Origin: an uncultured Collinsella sp.
Lineage (GTDB): Bacteria > Actinomycetota > Coriobacteriia > Coriobacteriales > Coriobacteriaceae
Assembly: GCA_902489515.1 (NCBI GenBank)
Contig: CABUAL010000144.1
Location: 1 to 5,192 of the forward strand
Direction: 5' to 3'
Length of the DNA: 5,192 nucleotides
Positions 5,166-5,192 of this stretch are shown piece after piece. Numbering within the stretch: the stretch's first letter is position 1; the number at the start of each line of letters is the position of its first letter. Below the pieces are notes generated by a model, which saw only the letters and a program-made list of their open reading frames with translations, had not been told where the DNA came from and made no database searches. The position numbers were made by a program, and so were the translations under genes.

Positions 5166-5192
5166 GCAGGCGCTCGGCCACATGCTGCGTAA

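Overview
The window looks like chromosomal DNA from a high-GC Gram-positive bacterium, most likely an Actinomycetota of the Coriobacteriia (Collinsella-like). This rests on the GC-rich housekeeping genes, strong GGAGG-type ribosome sites with TTG or GTG starts, and the Ala/Lys/Glu-rich tail on ribosomal protein S16. The taxonomic call is inference, not proof.

Layout. Positions 1-1455 (+) hold a housekeeping operon: the 3' part of nadD (NAD biosynthesis), yqeK (HD-domain Ap4A hydrolase) and rsfS (ribosome silencing factor). It closes with a strong intrinsic terminator at 1497-1539. Positions 1455-2602 form a lower-GC island. It carries one Y1/HUH transposase of the RAYT (REP-associated tyrosine transposase) type at 1681-2430, plus five copies of a short GTAG-footed imperfect palindrome of about 29-33 bp. 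Two copies lie upstream of the transposase, one overlaps its stop codon, and two near-identical copies face each other downstream. Positions 2648-3901 (-) carry dinB (DNA polymerase IV), convergent with the transposase. Positions 3902-4102 are a divergent promoter region. Positions 4103 to the end (+) are a ribosome-maturation operon: rpsP, a KH-domain RNA-binding protein (khpA type) and rimM. The rimM frame closes early, just before the window edge.

How it fits together. The two housekeeping blocks are ordinary: NAD and dinucleotide metabolism with ribosome silencing on the left, and 30S assembly (S16, KhpA, RimM) on the right. The part that deserves attention is the middle. A domesticated-looking single-strand transposase sits beside what appears to be its own family of REP-like palindromes, which in the two clearest cases share bases with the stop codons of genes. 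The inverted pair between the convergent tnpA and dinB genes resembles a BIME (bacterial interspersed mosaic element).
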